Notes: generated from the sequence alone by a model not told the origin. 64,000 nucleotides of DNA from Streptomyces sp. CB00455 (GCF_001905445.1 NZ_LIVQ01000003.1:495353-559352); one strand, 5' to 3'; numbered from the stretch's first letter, positions 1-9,164 are shown. Program-made: numbers and translations.

Positions 1-820
1 GCAGCTCCACCGTGAGGGTCCCGGGCCGGCCCATGTCGGCGCCCTGGTGCAGGGTGAGCACGGCTTCCTGCGGGACCAGCCCGGTCTCCCGGGCGTACGC
101 GCCGAAAGCGGCCGCGGCGGCTCCGGTCGCGGGGTCCTCGACGACGCCGCCGACCGGGAAGGGGTTGCGTACGTGGAACTCGGCGGGGCCCGCCCGGTGG
201 ACCAGCTGCACGGTGGTCAGGTCGAGGCGCCGCATCAGGGCCGCCAGCCGGGCGAAGTCGTAGGAGAGGTCGGCGAGGCGGGCGCGGGTGCCGGCGCCGA
301 GCACCAGGTGCCGGGCTCCGGCATAGGCGATCGCGGGCGTCAGCGCGGGGTCCAGGTCCTCCCGCGGCCAGTCCAGCGCGGCCAGCGCCTCGGCGAGGTC
401 GGCCGCGCCGATCTCCTCGGTGTACGGCTCCACGCTGGTCAGCGTGGCCCGCAGCAGGCCCCCCTCGGCGACGACGCGGACCGGGACGGTGCCGGCCGGG
501 GTCGCGAACACCAGCTCTCCCGGTCCGATGCGCTCCGCCAGGGCGACGGCGGTGGCCACGGTGGCGTGCCCGCAGAAGGACACCTCCGCCTTGGGGCTGA
601 AGTAGCGCACGGTGAAGGCGCGCCGCGGCGGGAAGTCCGCGCCGCCGAGCCCCCGGGGCGGAGCCGTAAGGAAGGCCGTCTCGCTGTATCCCAGACCGGC
701 GGCGATCCGGAGCATGGCGGCCTCGTCGAGGCCGGCCGCGTCGAGCACGACGCCGGCGGGGTTCCCGCCGGCCGGGTCCGCGGAGAAGGCCGTGTAGCGC
801 AGGACTTCGGTATCGGTCAT
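1..820 (-). CDS. PhzF-family isomerase-like protein (3' end beyond window)
   Basis: The start is ATG at 820 and 273 codons are visible; the C-terminus lies outside the window. The translation begins MTDTEVLRYTAFSADPAGGN. It carries the family glutamate motif SETAF (about residues 46-50, the Glu aligning with the catalytic acid of PhzF), the FCGHAT signature (82-87) and a later DPATGAAAAAFGAY segment typical of the second half of the diaminopimelate-epimerase fold. PhzF-like enzymes isomerise small cyclic or allylic substrates. No phenazine genes lie nearby, so the substrate is unknown and a phenazine role is unlikely. The large plus-strand reading frame over the same DNA is a GC-bias shadow. 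Confidence 0.9.
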   Translation of the reverse strand, partial: MTDTEVLRYTAFSADPAGGNPAGVVLDAAGLDEAAMLRIAAGLGYSETAFLTAPPRGLGGADFPPRRAFTVRYFSPKAEVSFCGHATVATAVALAERIGPGELVFATPAGTVPVRVVAEGGLLRATLTSVEPYTEEIGAADLAEALAALDWPREDLDPALTPAIAYAGARHLVLGAGTRARLADLSYDFARLAALMRRLDLTTVQLVHRAGPAEFHVRNPFPVGGVVEDPATGAAAAAFGAYARETGLVPQEAVLTLHQGADMGRPGTLTVEL

Positions 821-887
821 GCCGTCATGATCGGCTGCCTGCCGGGCCCCTGGCAACGGCCCTGGAAACGGTCTCGCGGCCACGGCC

Positions 888-1649
888 TCAGCCGCGGCCG
901 ATGTACGGCATCGACGTCGCCATGACCGTCGCGAACTGGACGTTCGCCTCCAGCGGGAGCTCGGCCATGTGCAGCACGGTGCGGGACACCTCGGCGGCGT
1001 CCATCACCGGTTCGGCCGCCAGCTGCCCGTTGGCCTGGAGGATGCCGCTCTGCATCCGCTCGGTCATCTCGGTCGCCGCGTTGCCGATGTCGATCTGGCC
1101 GCAGGCGATGCGGTACGGGCGCCCGTCCAGCGACAGCGATTTGGTGAGGCCGGTCACCGCGTGCTTGGTCGCCGTGTAGGCGACGGAGTGCGGGCGGGGC
1201 ACGTGCGCCGAGAGGGAACCGTTGTTGATGATGCGGCCGCCCTGCGGGTCCTGCCGCTTCATCTGCCGGAAGGCGGCCTGCGCGCACAGGAAGGCCCCGG
1301 TCAGGTTGACGTCGACCACCGCGCGCCAGGCTTCGTAGGTGAGGTCCTCCAGAGGGACGCCGCCCGGCCCGAAGGTGCCCGCGTTGTTGAACAGCAGGTC
1401 GAGGCGCCCGTACCGCTCGGCCACGGTCCCGAACAGCGCGGTCACGTCGTCCGGGTCGCTGACGTCGGCCCGGACGCACAGGACGTCGGCGCCGTCCCCG
1501 GCCGCCCCGGCCGTCTCCTCCAGCGGCTCCCTCCGGCGGCCCGCCGCGGCCACCGACCAGCCGGCCGCGGCCAGGGTCAGGGCCACGGAACGGCCGATAC
1601 CGGATCCGGCCCCGGTCACCACGGCGATCTTCTCGGCGCTTGCGTTCAT
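888..1649 (-). CDS. SDR family NAD(P)-dependent oxidoreductase
   Basis: This 253-residue classical short-chain dehydrogenase has the cofactor motif TGAGSGIG (about residues 11-18), NNAG near 90, and the catalytic Ser with Y-T-A-T-K. ATG 1649 was chosen because TACCCT sits 8 nt upstream as a leaderless-type -10. A longer upstream reading frame has no SDR homology. The substrate cannot be read from the sequence. It is divergent from the exporter gene that starts at 1759. Confidence 0.9.
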   Translation of the reverse strand: MNASAEKIAVVTGAGSGIGRSVALTLAAAGWSVAAAGRRREPLEETAGAAGDGADVLCVRADVSDPDDVTALFGTVAERYGRLDLLFNNAGTFGPGGVPLEDLTYEAWRAVVDVNLTGAFLCAQAAFRQMKRQDPQGGRIINNGSLSAHVPRPHSVAYTATKHAVTGLTKSLSLDGRPYRIACGQIDIGNAATEMTERMQSGILQANGQLAAEPVMDAAEVSRTVLHMAELPLEANVQFATVMATSMPYIGRG

Positions 1650-1657
1650 GGGGCCGC

Positions 1658-1663
1658 AGGGTA
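1658..1663 (-). promoter_or_regulatory. Leaderless -10 (TACCCT) of the SDR gene
   Basis: The hexamer TACCCT on the minus strand matches TANNNT and ends 8 nt before ATG 1649, with no Shine-Dalgarno between. This is the usual arrangement of leaderless Streptomyces genes. The assignment is inference from position. Confidence 0.45.
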
Positions 1664-1758
1664 CGTCACACCGGGCTCGGGCCTCCGGACGTTCCGACAG
1701 CTGAGAGCATGGGTCGGTCAGGGGTGCACGCAGGAAGACGAGACGAGTGGAGATCCGC

Positions 1759-3087
1759 ATGTCGGAGAAGGCCCCCGCGACGGCCCGTACGCCCGAGCCG
1801 TCACCCGATTCCTCCTCCGCGCCCCCGGCCACCGCCCCCCTGACGGCCGCGCGCCGCACCGGTCTGCTGGTCACCTTCATACTCGGCGGGCTGACCGCCC
1901 TCCCGCCGCTGTCCATGGACATGTACCTGCCGGCCCTCCCGGAGGTCACCGACGCCCTGCACAGCCCCGCCGCGACCGTCCAGCTCACCCTGACCGCCTG
2001 CCTCGCCGGCATGGCGCTGGGCCAGCTGGTCATCGGGCCGATGAGTGACAAGTGGGGCCGGCGACGGCCGCTGCTGACCGGCATGGCCGTGTACGTCCTC
2101 GCCACCGCGATCTGCGCCCTCGCGCCGACCACCGAACTGCTGATCGGCTTCCGCCTGCTCCAGGGCCTGGCCGGGGCCGCCGCGATCGTCATCGCCCGGG
2201 CCGTCGTGCGCGACCTGTACGACGGGGTGGAGATGGCCCGGTTCTTCTCCTCCCTGATGCTCATATCCGGGGTCGCGCCGATCATCGCCCCGCTCATCGG
2301 CGGGCAGGTGCTCCGCTTCGCCGACTGGCGCGGGGTGTTCGTCGTCCTGACCGCCGTCGGCCTGGTGCTGACGCTGATGGTCTGGCGCGGCCTGGAGGAG
2401 ACCCTGCCGCCCGAGCGGCGGCACACGGGCGGGGTCGGCTCCGCGCTGCGGACCATGCGCGGGCTGCTCGGCGACCGCGTCTTCGCCGGTTACACGCTGG
2501 CCGGCGGCTTCGCCTTCGCCGTGCTCTTCTCCTACATATCCGCCTCGCCGTTCGTGGTGCAGGAGATCTACGGGGCGTCGCCGCAGGCCTTCAGCCTGCT
2601 CTTCGGCATCAACTCCGTCGGCCTGATCATCGTGGGCCAGATCAACGGCAAGCTGCTGGTGGGCCGGGTCAGCCTCGACAAGGCCCTGGCCGCCGGGCTC
2701 GGGACCCTCACGGTCGCCTCGGTGGCGCTGCTCCTCATGTCGGCCGGGGCCTTCGGGGAGGTCGGGCTGGCCCCGATCGCCGCCGGGCTGTTCGTGCTGA
2801 TGTCGGCGATGGGCCTGGTCCTGCCGAACACCAACGCGCAGGCGCTGATGCGCACCCCGCACGCCGCCGGATCCGCCTCGGCGCTGCTCGGCACCTCCTC
2901 CTTCCTGGTCGGGGCGGTCGCCTCGCCGCTGGTGGGCATCGCGGGCGAGCACACGGCCGTCCCGATGGCGCTGGTGCAGCTGGCGTGCTCGCTGCTGTCG
3001 GTGACGTGCTTCCTGGGCATGTGCCGCCCCTGGCAGCACGACGGGGCCGCCGCCCAGCCGGTCGGCGGCTCCGGGACGGCGCCGTAA
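1759..3087 (+). CDS. Bcr/CflA-type MFS multidrug exporter
   Basis: The 442-residue product has 12 predicted membrane helices, with the MFS motif [12 protein letters not shown] after TM2 and a second conserved loop in the middle. The N-terminal 35 residues are Ala/Pro/Ser-rich and cytoplasmic. [13 protein letters not shown] in TM1 is characteristic of the Bcr/CflA drug:proton antiporter group. ATG 1759 is preferred because GGAG at 1749-1752 sits 6 nt upstream. GTG 1747, four codons earlier with AGGAAG upstream, is an alternative. The natural substrate is unknown. The stop codon overlaps the -10 of the next gene. Confidence 0.9.
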   Translation: MSEKAPATARTPEPSPDSSSAPPATAPLTAARRTGLLVTFILGGLTALPPLSMDMYLPALPEVTDALHSPAATVQLTLTACLAGMALGQLVIGPMSDKWGRRRPLLTGMAVYVLATAICALAPTTELLIGFRLLQGLAGAAAIVIARAVVRDLYDGVEMARFFSSLMLISGVAPIIAPLIGGQVLRFADWRGVFVVLTAVGLVLTLMVWRGLEETLPPERRHTGGVGSALRTMRGLLGDRVFAGYTLAGGFAFAVLFSYISASPFVVQEIYGASPQAFSLLFGINSVGLIIVGQINGKLLVGRVSLDKALAAGLGTLTVASVALLLMSAGAFGEVGLAPIAAGLFVLMSAMGLVLPNTNAQALMRTPHAAGSASALLGTSSFLVGAVASPLVGIAGEHTAVPMALVQLACSLLSVTCFLGMCRPWQHDGAAAQPVGGSGTAP

Positions 3088-3090
3088 ACT
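3085..3090 (+). promoter_or_regulatory. Leaderless -10 (TAAACT) that contains the upstream stop codon
   Basis: TAAACT includes the TAA stop of the exporter gene and ends 6 nt before GTG 3097. The position and match to TANNNT suggest an independent leaderless promoter for the Rsm22-like gene. Confidence 0.5.
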
Positions 3091-3096
3091 TCGCTG

Positions 3097-4107
3097 GTGA
3101 ACGCCTCCGCCCCCACCACCGCAGAGACCCTCCGCAGCACGCTCGGCGGGCTGCTCGACGGGCTCCCGCCCAAGCAGGCGGCTGCCGCCGTCGAGCGGCT
3201 CATCGCCAGTTACCGTGGGCAGACCCCGACCGACGTGCCCGTGCTGCGCGACCGCTCCGACGTGGCGGCGTACGCGGCATACCGGATGCCTGCCACCTTC
3301 GAGGCCGTCCGGGCCGCTCTGGACGCCCTCGCGGAGGCGGCCCCCGGCTGGGCCCCCGGCTCGCACGTGGACGTCGGCGGCGGCACCGGCGCGGCGACCT
3401 GGGCGGTGGACGCCACCTGGGACGGCCCGCGGCAGACCACGGTGCTGGACTGGGCCGAGCCGGCACTGACCCTCGGCAGGGAGCTCGCGGCGGCCTCGGG
3501 CTCGGACGCACTGCGCGGGGCGCACTGGCGGCGGACCGTCATCGGCACCGGGCTGGCCCTGCCCGACGCCGACCTGGTGACGGTCTCCTACGTGCTCGGC
3601 GAACTGACCGCGCAGGCGCGCACCGCCGTGGTCGCGGAGGCGGCCCGGGCGGGCCGGGCGGTGGTGCTGATCGAGCCGGGCACGCCCGAGGGGTACCTGC
3701 GCATCCGCGAGGCGCGCGACCAGCTGATCGCGGCCGGGCTGCGGGTCGCCGCGCCGTGCCCCCACGACGGGACCTGCCCCATCGAGGTCGGCCAGGACTG
3801 GTGCCACTTCTCGGCGCGCGTCAGCCGCTCCTCCCTGCACCGCCAGGTCAAGGGCGGCTCCCTGGCGTACGAGGACGAGAAGTTCAGCTACGTCGCCGCG
3901 ACCCGCTTCCCGGTGGAGCCGGCTCCCTCCCGGATCACGCGGAGGCCGCAGATCCGCAAGGGGCTGGTCCTGCTGGACCTGTGCGGTCCCCAGGGCGGCG
4001 ACCCGTCGGCGGGCCTGACCCGGGCCACCGTGACCAAGCGCCACGGTGACCTGTACAAGGCGGCGCGGGACGCCGACTGGGGACAGGACTGGCCGCCGGC
4101 GGGGTAG
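3097..4107 (+). CDS. Rsm22-family small ribosomal subunit methyltransferase-like protein
   Basis: This 336-residue protein has a class I SAM motif DVGGGTGAAT (about 92-101) and the Rsm22/METTL17 C-terminal region. Four cysteines are visible at residues 221 and 227 (PCPHDGTCP), 236 (DWCHFSARV) and 296 (DLCGPQ). They match the Fe-S cluster ligands known in mitochondrial METTL17/Rsm22. Family members associate with the small ribosomal subunit during assembly; a methyl-transfer product is not firmly established. The GTG start is supported by the leaderless -10 6 nt upstream. Confidence 0.88.
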   Translation: MNASAPTTAETLRSTLGGLLDGLPPKQAAAAVERLIASYRGQTPTDVPVLRDRSDVAAYAAYRMPATFEAVRAALDALAEAAPGWAPGSHVDVGGGTGAATWAVDATWDGPRQTTVLDWAEPALTLGRELAAASGSDALRGAHWRRTVIGTGLALPDADLVTVSYVLGELTAQARTAVVAEAARAGRAVVLIEPGTPEGYLRIREARDQLIAAGLRVAAPCPHDGTCPIEVGQDWCHFSARVSRSSLHRQVKGGSLAYEDEKFSYVAATRFPVEPAPSRITRRPQIRKGLVLLDLCGPQGGDPSAGLTRATVTKRHGDLYKAARDADWGQDWPPAG

Positions 4108-4141
4108 TCACCGCTGCAAGGCGGTCACAGCCGCCGGGCGG

Positions 4142-4975
4142 TCACGGCCGCAGCTCCTGGGTGCAGCACTTCACGCTGCCGCCGCCCTTGAGCAGCTCCC
4201 CCAGGTCCATCGGGACCGGCTCGAAGCCCCGGTCCCGCAAGGGCGCCAGCAGCCCCGTGGCCGCCTGTGGGAGCAGCACGTGTCTGCCGTCCGAGACCGC
4301 GTTGAGGCCGAGCGCCGCCGCGTCCTCGGCGCCGGCGAGCAGCGCGTCGGGGAAGAGGCGCCGCAGCACGGCCCGGCTGCCCGGCGAGAAGGCGGCCGGG
4401 TAGTACATGACCTCGTCCCCGTCGAGCACGCACAGCGCCGTGTCGAGGTGGTAGTAGCGCGGGTCCACCAGGTCGAGGCCGATGACGGGCCGGCCGAAGA
4501 ACTCCTGGGCCTCGTCGTGCGAGAGCGGGCTGGAGCGGAAGCCCCGGCCGGCCAGGATGTAGGTGGCGGTGACGGCGAAGTCGCCCTCGCCCTCGTTGAC
4601 ATGGGACGGCTCGTGGACGTGCTCGAAGCCGTGGGACCGGAACCAGTCGAGGTGGGCCTGGGCCTCGGCGGCGCGTTCGGGGTAGGCGAAGCGGGCGCCG
4701 AGCACGCGGCCGTCGACGACGAGGGCCCCGTTCGCCGCGAACACCATGTCGGGCAGCCCCGGGTCCGGTACGAGGGTCTCCACGGTGTGGCCGAGGGCGC
4801 GGTAGCGGTCCCTCAGGTCCTCCCACTGGGCGAGTGCGAGGGGCAGGTCCACCGGTTTCGTGGGGTCCATCCACGGATTGATGGAGTACGTGACCTTGAA
4901 GTGTGCGGGTGGGCACATCAGGTAGCGCCGGGGTGTGGCGTCTCTGCGCAAAGGAAGGCTCCTCACGACTTTCAC
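4142..4975 (-). CDS. ddaH: Dimethylargininase / arginine-deiminase-fold amidinohydrolase
   Basis: The 277-residue product has the pentein fold pattern: YSINPWM (30-36), FAANGALV (79-86), GDFAVTATYILAGRG (131-145), the catalytic histidine in YYHLDTAL (H176) and the C-terminal catalytic cysteine pair SVKCC (270-271). Family members hydrolyse methylated arginines or related guanidines to citrulline. The start is uncertain. GTG 4975 gives the length above, GTG 4966 is possible, and TTG 4951 has the best Shine-Dalgarno (AGGAG, 6-nt spacing). It is divergent from a TetR gene, and palindromes lie between them. Confidence 0.87.
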   Translation of the reverse strand: MKVVRSLPLRRDATPRRYLMCPPAHFKVTYSINPWMDPTKPVDLPLALAQWEDLRDRYRALGHTVETLVPDPGLPDMVFAANGALVVDGRVLGARFAYPERAAEAQAHLDWFRSHGFEHVHEPSHVNEGEGDFAVTATYILAGRGFRSSPLSHDEAQEFFGRPVIGLDLVDPRYYHLDTALCVLDGDEVMYYPAAFSPGSRAVLRRLFPDALLAGAEDAAALGLNAVSDGRHVLLPQAATGLLAPLRDRGFEPVPMDLGELLKGGGSVKCCTQELRP

Positions 4976-4991
4976 GACTCACGACGAGTGT

Positions 4992-5009
4992 GGAGAGAAT
5001 CGTCTCTCC
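4992..5009. promoter_or_regulatory. Inverted repeat GGAGAGA-n4-TCTCTCC (operator candidate)
   Basis: The two 7-bp arms are perfectly complementary around ATCG. The site lies in the 117-bp divergent region, close to the amidinohydrolase start, and shares the GAGAC/GTCTC core with the second palindrome at 5064-5075. It is probably a binding site of the neighbouring TetR protein; that link is inference. Confidence 0.5.
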
Positions 5010-5063
5010 TCACGGCGGACTGCACAGTGAACTGATTGGGTGGTTTACCGGACCGGGGAAAGA

Positions 5064-5075
5064 CGAGACGTCTCG
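5064..5075. promoter_or_regulatory. Perfect palindrome CGAGACGTCTCG (operator candidate)
   Basis: This 12-bp perfect palindrome ends 5 bp upstream of the -10 hexamer TAGGTT (5081-5086) of the TetR gene, so binding there would block transcription. Autoregulation is the simplest reading. Confidence 0.55.
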
Positions 5076-5080
5076 ATTGG

Positions 5081-5086
5081 TAGGTT
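5081..5086 (+). promoter_or_regulatory. Leaderless -10 (TAGGTT) of the TetR gene
   Basis: TAGGTT lies 6 nt before ATG 5093 with no ribosome-binding site between. It matches TANNNT. Confidence 0.5.
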
Positions 5087-5092
5087 CGCGCC

Positions 5093-5704
5093 ATGACCAA
5101 GACCCCTGACGCCACCCGCCGCAGCGACCGCTCCCGGCGGGCCGTCCTGGACGCGGCACTGGCCCTGGTCGGCGAGGTCGGCTACAACAAGCTGACGGTG
5201 GAGGCCATCGCCGCCCGCGCCGGGGTCGGCAAGCAGACCATCTACCGCTGGTGGCCCTCGAAGGCCGACGTCCTGCTCGACGCCTCGCTGGCCCTCGTCG
5301 ACGGCGCGGCGCAGGAGGTCCGGTGGGCGGGCTTCCCGGACACCGGTGACCTCGCGGCGGACCTGAAGCACGTCCTGCGGGCCACGGTGGACCAGTTCGA
5401 CGACGAGCGGTACGAGGCCCCCCTGCGCGCCCTGACCGCGGCCGGTGCGACCGACCCCGCACTCGGCGCCCGCTTCACCGCCCGGCTGCTGGAGCCGCAG
5501 CTCGCCTTGTACGAGGAGCGGCTGCGCTCGGCCCAGGAGGCGGGGCAGCTCGCGGCGGACACGGATCTGCGACTGACGGTGGAGATGCTGGTCGGCCCGC
5601 TGACGTACCGCTGGCTGCTGCGGCTGGCGCCGCTGACGCACGATTTCACCGATGCGCTGGTGGACCGGGTCCTCGGCGGGGGGGCCGGTGGGGCGGGCCG
5701 GTGA
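5093..5704 (+). CDS. TetR/AcrR family regulator
   Basis: The 203-residue protein has an N-terminal TetR helix-turn-helix: LTVEAIAARAGVGKQTIYRW at about residues 34-53, followed by PSKADVL. The variable ligand-binding C-terminal domain (about 75-200) resembles the TetR_C_11 type. Divergent placement next to the amidinohydrolase and the shared palindromes suggest that it represses both itself and that gene. The effector is unknown. The coding frame ends in a Gly-rich tail. Confidence 0.9.
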   Translation: MTKTPDATRRSDRSRRAVLDAALALVGEVGYNKLTVEAIAARAGVGKQTIYRWWPSKADVLLDASLALVDGAAQEVRWAGFPDTGDLAADLKHVLRATVDQFDDERYEAPLRALTAAGATDPALGARFTARLLEPQLALYEERLRSAQEAGQLAADTDLRLTVEMLVGPLTYRWLLRLAPLTHDFTDALVDRVLGGGAGGAGR

Positions 5705-5916
5705 GGTAGTCGGCTGGGTGGCCGGTGGGGTGGCGAAGGTCACCGCGGACTGGACGGCAGAAAACCCATCGGGAACAATGGCCGGATTTTTATGCTTATG
5801 TGGGGGATGCCGGTGACCCGCCCCGAGCCCCCCGGTCGGAGAGACCGGTCACCCGGGGCGCAGGATGGTGGGACCATGGGAAGGTCCGCCGGGTCAACGG
5901 TGAGGTGAGGGGATAG

Positions 5917-6669
5917 ATGGGGTCCGAGTCCGGCCGCGTCAAACGCGGTGAGCAGAGCAGGATGTCCCAGTGGCTGCGCCGGCGGCAGAAACCCACTGCC
6001 GAGGATCCCGGACGGGAGCGCGAAGCCCTCCTCCTGGCCGTCGCCGCTGCCGGTCTGCCGCTCGCGCCCGCCGCCCATCCCGCCGGATACCGGTGTTCGT
6101 GCGACCGGATCGGCTGTCCGACGCCCGCGCGCCACCCCCTCTCCTTCGCCTGGCAGACGCAGTCCACCACCGACCGCGCACAGATCGAGCGCTGGGCCCG
6201 CAACCAGCCCCAGGCCAACTTCGTCACCGCGACCGGCATGGTCCACGACGTCCTCGACGTCCCCCTGGAAGCCGGCATCGGCGCGCTCGCCCGGCTGCTG
6301 GACGCGGGCATCGAGGTCGGTCCCGTCGCCGAGTCGGGCGGCACGGGCGAGCAGGCCCGGATGCTCTTCTTCACCGCCACCCGCGGCACCCCCGAGGACG
6401 AGGACGAGTGGTGGCCCTGCGAGCTGGACTGCCACCCCGAGACGATGGACGAGCACCCGGGCCTGCGGTGGCACTGCCGCGGCAGCTACGTCCTGGTCCC
6501 CCCGGCGGCCCTGCCCGGTGACCAGGCCGTGTCCTGGATCCGCGGGATGGAGCACCCGCTGCCGGACCCGCTCACGCTGCTGGAAACCCTGACGGACGCG
6601 TGCGCCCAGTACGCGGGCACCTCCGACCGGACCCCGGCAGCGGTGGCCTGGCCCCTCGGCCGCCTCTAG
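5917..6669 (+). CDS. Bifunctional DNA primase/polymerase (prim-pol) domain protein
   Basis: This 250-residue protein resembles the N-terminal prim-pol domain proteins common in actinomycetes. It has a Cys-rich segment CSCDRIGCPTPARHP (about 62-76), then SFAWQTQSTTD and the strand-helix pattern of the AEP fold. The full catalytic DxD-h set is not obvious, so it may be an inactive or divergent member. ATG 5917 follows a purine-rich GAGGGGATAG. A second ATG at 5962 is possible. It stands alone, with 212 bp upstream that contain an AT-rich patch (about 5786-5800). Confidence 0.7.
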   Translation: MGSESGRVKRGEQSRMSQWLRRRQKPTAEDPGREREALLLAVAAAGLPLAPAAHPAGYRCSCDRIGCPTPARHPLSFAWQTQSTTDRAQIERWARNQPQANFVTATGMVHDVLDVPLEAGIGALARLLDAGIEVGPVAESGGTGEQARMLFFTATRGTPEDEDEWWPCELDCHPETMDEHPGLRWHCRGSYVLVPPAALPGDQAVSWIRGMEHPLPDPLTLLETLTDACAQYAGTSDRTPAAVAWPLGRL

Positions 6670-6716
6670 CACCAGCCCACCTCGCCCCTGCCGGCGCCGC
6701 GGCGCAGCAGGGGCGC

Positions 6717-7517
6717 TCAGTGGATCCGGGTCACGACCACGTCGAGGGACCACGCCTTGCCCGGCTTCGCAGGGGGCTCGGCCTCCACCACGTAGCCCAG
6801 GTCCCGCAGCGCCGCGACGAGCTCGCCCGGCGCCCCGGGCACGGAGCCGGAGAGCAGCAGGTCCCGCACCAGCCGCCCCTTGGTCGCCTTGTTGAAGTGG
6901 CTCACCACCGACCGCTTCTCCACGCCGTCCACCACCTGCGCGTGCAGCACCCGCACCGTCGCGGTGCGGCCCGCCACCTCCCCCTTCGGCTTCCACGCCG
7001 AGGCGTACGCCGACGAGCGCAGGTCCAGGACCAGCCCCTCCCCGGCCGCCTCGGGCAGCACCTCGGCCAGCGGACCGCGCCAGTACGCGCCGAGCGCCCC
7101 GAGCCCCGGCAGCCTCACCCCCATCGAGCAGCGGTACGAGGGGATCCGGTCGGTGATCCGCACCGCCCCCCACAGTCCGGAGAAGACGAGCAGTGCGTCC
7201 TCGGCGAGGCTCCGGGCTGCCGCGGGCAGCGCGGCGAGCCCCAGGGCGTCGTACAGGACACCCGTGTAGGTCTCCCCCGCGGGGCGGGCCGGCGCCGAGC
7301 GCAGCTCCGCGTTCTTCGCGACCTCGCCCCGCAGGCCCTCGCTCAGGCCCAGGACCTCGCGCGCCTTCACCTCGTCCGCCGCGCACAGTTCGACCAGTTC
7401 CTCCAGGACCGCCGCACGGGCCGGGGCCAGGCCGGGCAGGGACAGCGTCTTCGGCTCCAGGGGTGCGCCGGAGCCGCCGGCGGCCTTTCCTTCGGACGGC
7501 GGCAGCAGCACGAGCAC
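6717..7517 (-). CDS. yaaA: Peroxide stress protein YaaA-like (DUF328)
   Basis: The 266-residue product begins MLVLLPPSEGK, the hallmark N-terminus, and carries HFNKATKGRLVRDLL near the C-terminus. YaaA proteins limit Fenton damage during peroxide stress and bind DNA; the exact chemistry is unsettled. The start is GTG 7517 with AAGGAG 7 nt upstream. The gene is divergent from the RNB ribonuclease, and the roughly 200-bp gap is GC-rich without a clear operator. Confidence 0.88.
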   Translation of the reverse strand: MLVLLPPSEGKAAGGSGAPLEPKTLSLPGLAPARAAVLEELVELCAADEVKAREVLGLSEGLRGEVAKNAELRSAPARPAGETYTGVLYDALGLAALPAAARSLAEDALLVFSGLWGAVRITDRIPSYRCSMGVRLPGLGALGAYWRGPLAEVLPEAAGEGLVLDLRSSAYASAWKPKGEVAGRTATVRVLHAQVVDGVEKRSVVSHFNKATKGRLVRDLLLSGSVPGAPGELVAALRDLGYVVEAEPPAKPGKAWSLDVVVTRIH

Positions 7518-7708
7518 GGTGGTTCTCCTTCGGTACGACCTACGCAGGGGATGCGGCCCCCCGGCCAGGGTAGACGGCGCGCCGCGCCGACCGGCCCGCC
7601 GCTCCGCCGCCCCCTGGCGGGCGTCCGGCCGCTCGGGCGGCGGCTCGGGCCGGCCCCCCGGCACCGGACACCGTCCCACCGGTCCGCCCCGATCGGCGGG
7701 ACAGCGCC

Positions 7709-7714
7709 TAGGCT
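7709..7714 (+). promoter_or_regulatory. Leaderless -10 (TAGGCT) of the RNB ribonuclease
   Basis: TAGGCT is followed after 7 nt by ATG 7722. There is no Shine-Dalgarno. This is the classic form of a Streptomyces leaderless promoter. Confidence 0.55.
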
Positions 7715-7721
7715 CGGTCCC

Positions 7722-9164
7722 ATGCCACGCCGCCACATGTACATGACCGGCGCAGACGGTGCTGCCCTGCGGGCGGCGCTGCGGGAGCTGCGGACGACGC
7801 TGCACGTGCCGGGGGAGTTCCCGGCCGAGGTGCTCGCCGAGGCCGAGCGGGCCGCCCGCGACCCGCGCCTGCCCGACGCCGACGCCACCGACATCCCCCT
7901 GTTCACCATCGACCCTCCGACCTCCGTCGACCTCGACCAGGCCATGCACCTGGCCCGGCGGCCCGCGGGCGGCTTCCGCGTCCACTACGCCATCGCCGAC
8001 GTCGCCGCCTTCGTCACCCCGGGCGGCGCCCTGGACGCCGAGGCGCACCGCCGCGCCACCACCCTGTACTTCCCGGACGGGAAGGTCCCGCTGCACCCCG
8101 CCGCGCTCTCGGAGGACGCCGCGAGCCTGCTGCCCGACCGGACCCGCCCCGCGCTGCTGTGGCGCCTGGACCTCGACGCGGAAGGCCGGGTGGAGACCAC
8201 CGACCTGCGCCGCGCCCTGGTCCGCAGCCGGGCCAGGCTCGACTACGACGGCGTCCAGAAGGCCATCGACACGGGCACCGCCGAGGAACCCCTCGCCCTG
8301 CTCGCGGGCATCGGCCGGCTGCGCGAGGCCCTGGAGGTGGAGCGCGGCGGCATCTCGCTGAACGTCCCCGAGCAGGAGATCGTCGAATGCGACGGCTCGT
8401 ACAGCCTGGTCTACCGCGCCCCGCGGCCCGCCGACGGCTGGAACGCCCAGATCTCCCTGATGACCGGCATCGCCGCGGCCGACCTGATGCTCGCCGCCGG
8501 GACCGGCATCCTGCGCACCCTGCCCACCGCCCCGGACGGCGCCGTCGGACGGCTCCGGCGGTCGGCCAGGGCCCTGCGGATCGACTGGCCGCACCACGTC
8601 CCGTACGCCGGGCTCGTCCGCTCCCTCGACCCGCACCTGCCGGCCCATGCCGCGTTCCTCCAGGAGTGCACGAGCCTGCTGCGCGGAGCCGGTTACACCC
8701 CCTTCTCCCCCGGTGTGAGCCCGGACCCGGCGATCCATGCGGCGGTCGCGGCTCCGTACGCCCACTGCACGGCGCCCCTGCGCAGGTTGGTCGACCGGTA
8801 CGCCGGGGAGTTGTGCGTGGCGGCGGTGGCCGGGGTGGAGCCGCCACAGTGGGCGGTGGCCGCGCTGGACGCGCTGCCGGCGGAGATGGCGGCCGGCACC
8901 CGGCTGGCCAACACGGCCGAGCGCGAAGCGGTGGACCTCGTGGAGGCGGCCGTGCTCAAGGACCGCGTCGGGGAGGTCTTCGAGGCCACGGTGATCGACG
9001 TCAGGGAGCGGGAGCCGCTGGTCGGCACGGTGCAGCTGGAGGAGCCGGCGGTGGTGGGCCGCGTCGAGTCGGCCTCGCGCGAGCTGCCGCTCGGCGACCG
9101 GATCCGGGTCCGCCTGGCGCAGGCCGCGCCGGGCACGGCCAAGGTCGTCTTCGCCCTCGCCTGA
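7722..9164 (+). CDS. RNB-domain ribonuclease (RNase II/R family)
   Basis: This 480-residue 3'-5' exoribonuclease has the Mg-binding Asp cluster IDPPTSVDLDQAM (D64, D70, D72) and the late RNB motif HCTAPLRRLVDRYAGEL. It is short for the family: the N-terminal cold-shock domains are missing and only a small C-terminal beta-barrel-like region (about 420-480) follows. Such mini-RNB proteins are usual in Streptomyces. It lies directly before rnpB. Confidence 0.9.
   Translation: MPRRHMYMTGADGAALRAALRELRTTLHVPGEFPAEVLAEAERAARDPRLPDADATDIPLFTIDPPTSVDLDQAMHLARRPAGGFRVHYAIADVAAFVTPGGALDAEAHRRATTLYFPDGKVPLHPAALSEDAASLLPDRTRPALLWRLDLDAEGRVETTDLRRALVRSRARLDYDGVQKAIDTGTAEEPLALLAGIGRLREALEVERGGISLNVPEQEIVECDGSYSLVYRAPRPADGWNAQISLMTGIAAADLMLAAGTGILRTLPTAPDGAVGRLRRSARALRIDWPHHVPYAGLVRSLDPHLPAHAAFLQECTSLLRGAGYTPFSPGVSPDPAIHAAVAAPYAHCTAPLRRLVDRYAGELCVAAVAGVEPPQWAVAALDALPAEMAAGTRLANTAEREAVDLVEAAVLKDRVGEVFEATVIDVREREPLVGTVQLEEPAVVGRVESASRELPLGDRIRVRLAQAAPGTAKVVFALA

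Noticed and set aside
1..820. Phenazine biosynthesis cluster suggested by the PhzF-like gene
   Set aside because: No other phz genes are present. PhzF-like proteins are widespread outside phenazine pathways.
47..925. Long plus-strand open frame opposite the PhzF-like gene
   Set aside because: It is the GC-bias shadow of the minus-strand gene, with no recognisable motif. PhzF signatures are clear on the other strand.
1801..4049. Very long open frames on both strands over the exporter and Rsm22-like genes
   Set aside because: They are Arg/Gly/Pro-rich shadows in other codon phases. The exporter and methyltransferase motifs are in the annotated frames.
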